DNA of 49,980 nucleotides from Streptomyces triticagri. GTDB taxonomy: Bacteria; Actinomycetota; Actinomycetes; Streptomycetales; Streptomycetaceae. Positions within the stretch are counted from its first letter, which is position 1; every line of letters starts with the position of its first letter. Position numbers and translations under genes: made by a program. This document shows positions 49,253-49,980 of the stretch, piece after piece. Below the pieces are notes generated by a model. That model saw nothing but the letters and a program-made list of their open reading frames with translations. It was not told the origin of the DNA and made no database searches. The stretch covers positions 1-49,980 of the forward strand of contig NZ_QUAK01000037.1 in NCBI RefSeq assembly GCF_003429565.1. Direction: 5' to 3'.

Positions 49253-49980
49253 ATGCCCTTGACGTTGGACGACGTGGACCGGTTCGAGGCAGCGAGGCCC
49301 CGCCTGGAGGCCATCGCGTATCGCCTGCTCGGCTCCGCGAGCGAGGCCGAGGACGCTGTGCAGGACACGTTCCTGCGCTGGCAGGCGGCGGACATCGCGC
49401 GCATCGCGGTCCCCGAGGCATGGCTGACGAAGGTGCTCACCAACCTCTGTCTCAACCAGCTCACCTCGGCCCGCGCCCGCCGCGAGACCTACGTCGGCGA
49501 ATGGCTTCCCGAACCGCTGATCGGCGGCGACCCGATGCTCGGCCCCGCCGACACCGCCGAGCAGCGCGAATCGGTCTCGTACGCGGTCCTCGTCGTCCTC
49601 GAGCGGCTCTCACCGGACGAGCGGGCCGTCTACGTACTGCGGGAGGCCTTCGGCTGTCCGCACCGCGAGATCGCCGAGATCCTCGACATCAGTGAAGCGT
49701 CCAGTCAGCAGATCTTCCACCGGGCGAAGAAGCACGTCGCGGCCGGCAAGGCGCGGGCCGAGGTCGACGAGGCCGCCGCACGGCGGGTCATCGACGAGTT
49801 CCTCGCGGCCGCCACAAGCGGCCGGACCGAACCCTTGGTGCGCCTGCTCACCGAGGACGCCACTTCGATCGGCGACGGGGGCGGCAAGGTTCCCGCGCGC
49901 GCCAGGGCGACCGAGGGTGCCCTCGCGGTCGCGAAGTTCATCCGGGGTCTGTTCAAGCCCACGGAGGCCAAGCGCGCCTA
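49253..49980 (+). CDS. ECF41-type sigma factor with SnoaL-like C-terminus, truncated by window edge
   Basis: At least 242 codons from ATG at 49253, open at the window end. Region 2: RPRLEAIAYRLLGSASEAEDAVQDTFLR (split, about 16-42). The linker holds the ECF41 signature WLPEP (about 84-88). Region 4: LSPDERAVYVLREAFGCPHREIAEIL (split, about 119-144). The NTF2-like domain begins about 175 and carries the second ECF41 signature DGGGKVPAR (about 208-216). These signatures tune activity in place of an anti-sigma factor. No ribosome site; a TAGTAT -10-like hexamer at 49241-49246 would start a leaderless mRNA. Confidence 0.93.
   Translation, partial: MPLTLDDVDRFEAARPRLEAIAYRLLGSASEAEDAVQDTFLRWQAADIARIAVPEAWLTKVLTNLCLNQLTSARARRETYVGEWLPEPLIGGDPMLGPADTAEQRESVSYAVLVVLERLSPDERAVYVLREAFGCPHREIAEILDISEASSQQIFHRAKKHVAAGKARAEVDEAAARRVIDEFLAAATSGRTEPLVRLLTEDATSIGDGGGKVPARARATEGALAVAKFIRGLFKPTEAKRA

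Overview
This is high-GC DNA with strong third-position G/C bias and GTG starts. Gene content and style (leaderless starts, SigF/SigN-type sigma factors, SigJ-like ECF sigma factors with fused NTF2 domains, a RepSA-type integrative element) point to a Streptomyces chromosome arm or core region. The order dnaX ... crcB ... upp ... tadA ... sigF-sigN ... efflux pump ... glycosyltransferases ... two-component pair resembles, from memory, the S. coelicolor core region around SCO4067 down to SCO4020; I could not run the comparison.

Left edge and mobile element (1-8260). dnaX (leftward, cut by the window edge) and the SRP RNA gene ffs precede a tRNA-Ser(GGA) gene. A 6.5-kb pSAM2-like actinomycete integrative element is inserted in that tRNA: an 84-bp exact direct repeat (1647-1730 and 8149-8232) marks its ends. 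It carries a tightly coupled leftward operon (small Cys protein, XRE/PLD-like regulator, RepSA initiator, Xis, Int), a divergent small GntR repressor, an XRE/TPR-like regulator, and a 540-bp non-coding block with a large imperfect hairpin. I see no FtsK/TraSA-type transfer gene.

Candidate defence segment (8381-12270). Next to the element lie a leftward pair (69-aa membrane protein plus a membrane-anchored Mrr-type nuclease). Divergent from it is an operon of a 39-aa membrane peptide and a 705-aa adenine methylase fused to a specificity-like domain. The region between them carries five copies of TGCGCA, four of them in two 13-bp-spaced pairs. This is my main candidate for a poorly described system.

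Middle (12328-33332). Genes include an ECF sigma/SDR divergent pair, a hydrolase, a methyltransferase, an overlapping crcB-DUF190-crcB fluoride-exporter operon, a GntR/FCD remnant, mgtE, an MFS transporter, a HhH-GPD glycosylase, a secreted M28 peptidase, a HerA-like ATPase, a LytR_C protein, upp, tadA with its usual partner, tRNA-Ser(CGA), and the tandem developmental sigma genes sigF and sigN, the second behind a SigB-type promoter.

Right part (33557-49980). A MarR regulator with a palindromic operator heads a DHA2 efflux pump whose C-terminus carries three carboxypeptidase-regulatory-like repeats. A YceI protein with the same kind of domain follows. Then come a PPOX/F420-type oxidoreductase with an in-frame repeat insertion, a TetR regulator, a secreted endonuclease/phosphatase-family protein, two coupled polyprenyl-sugar glycosyltransferases, a GTGA-coupled two-component system, an amidohydrolase, a DUF2797 protein, a cluster of DnaA boxes, and an ECF41 sigma factor cut by the right edge. 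In-frame 6- to 21-bp minisatellites recur in at least five of these genes.
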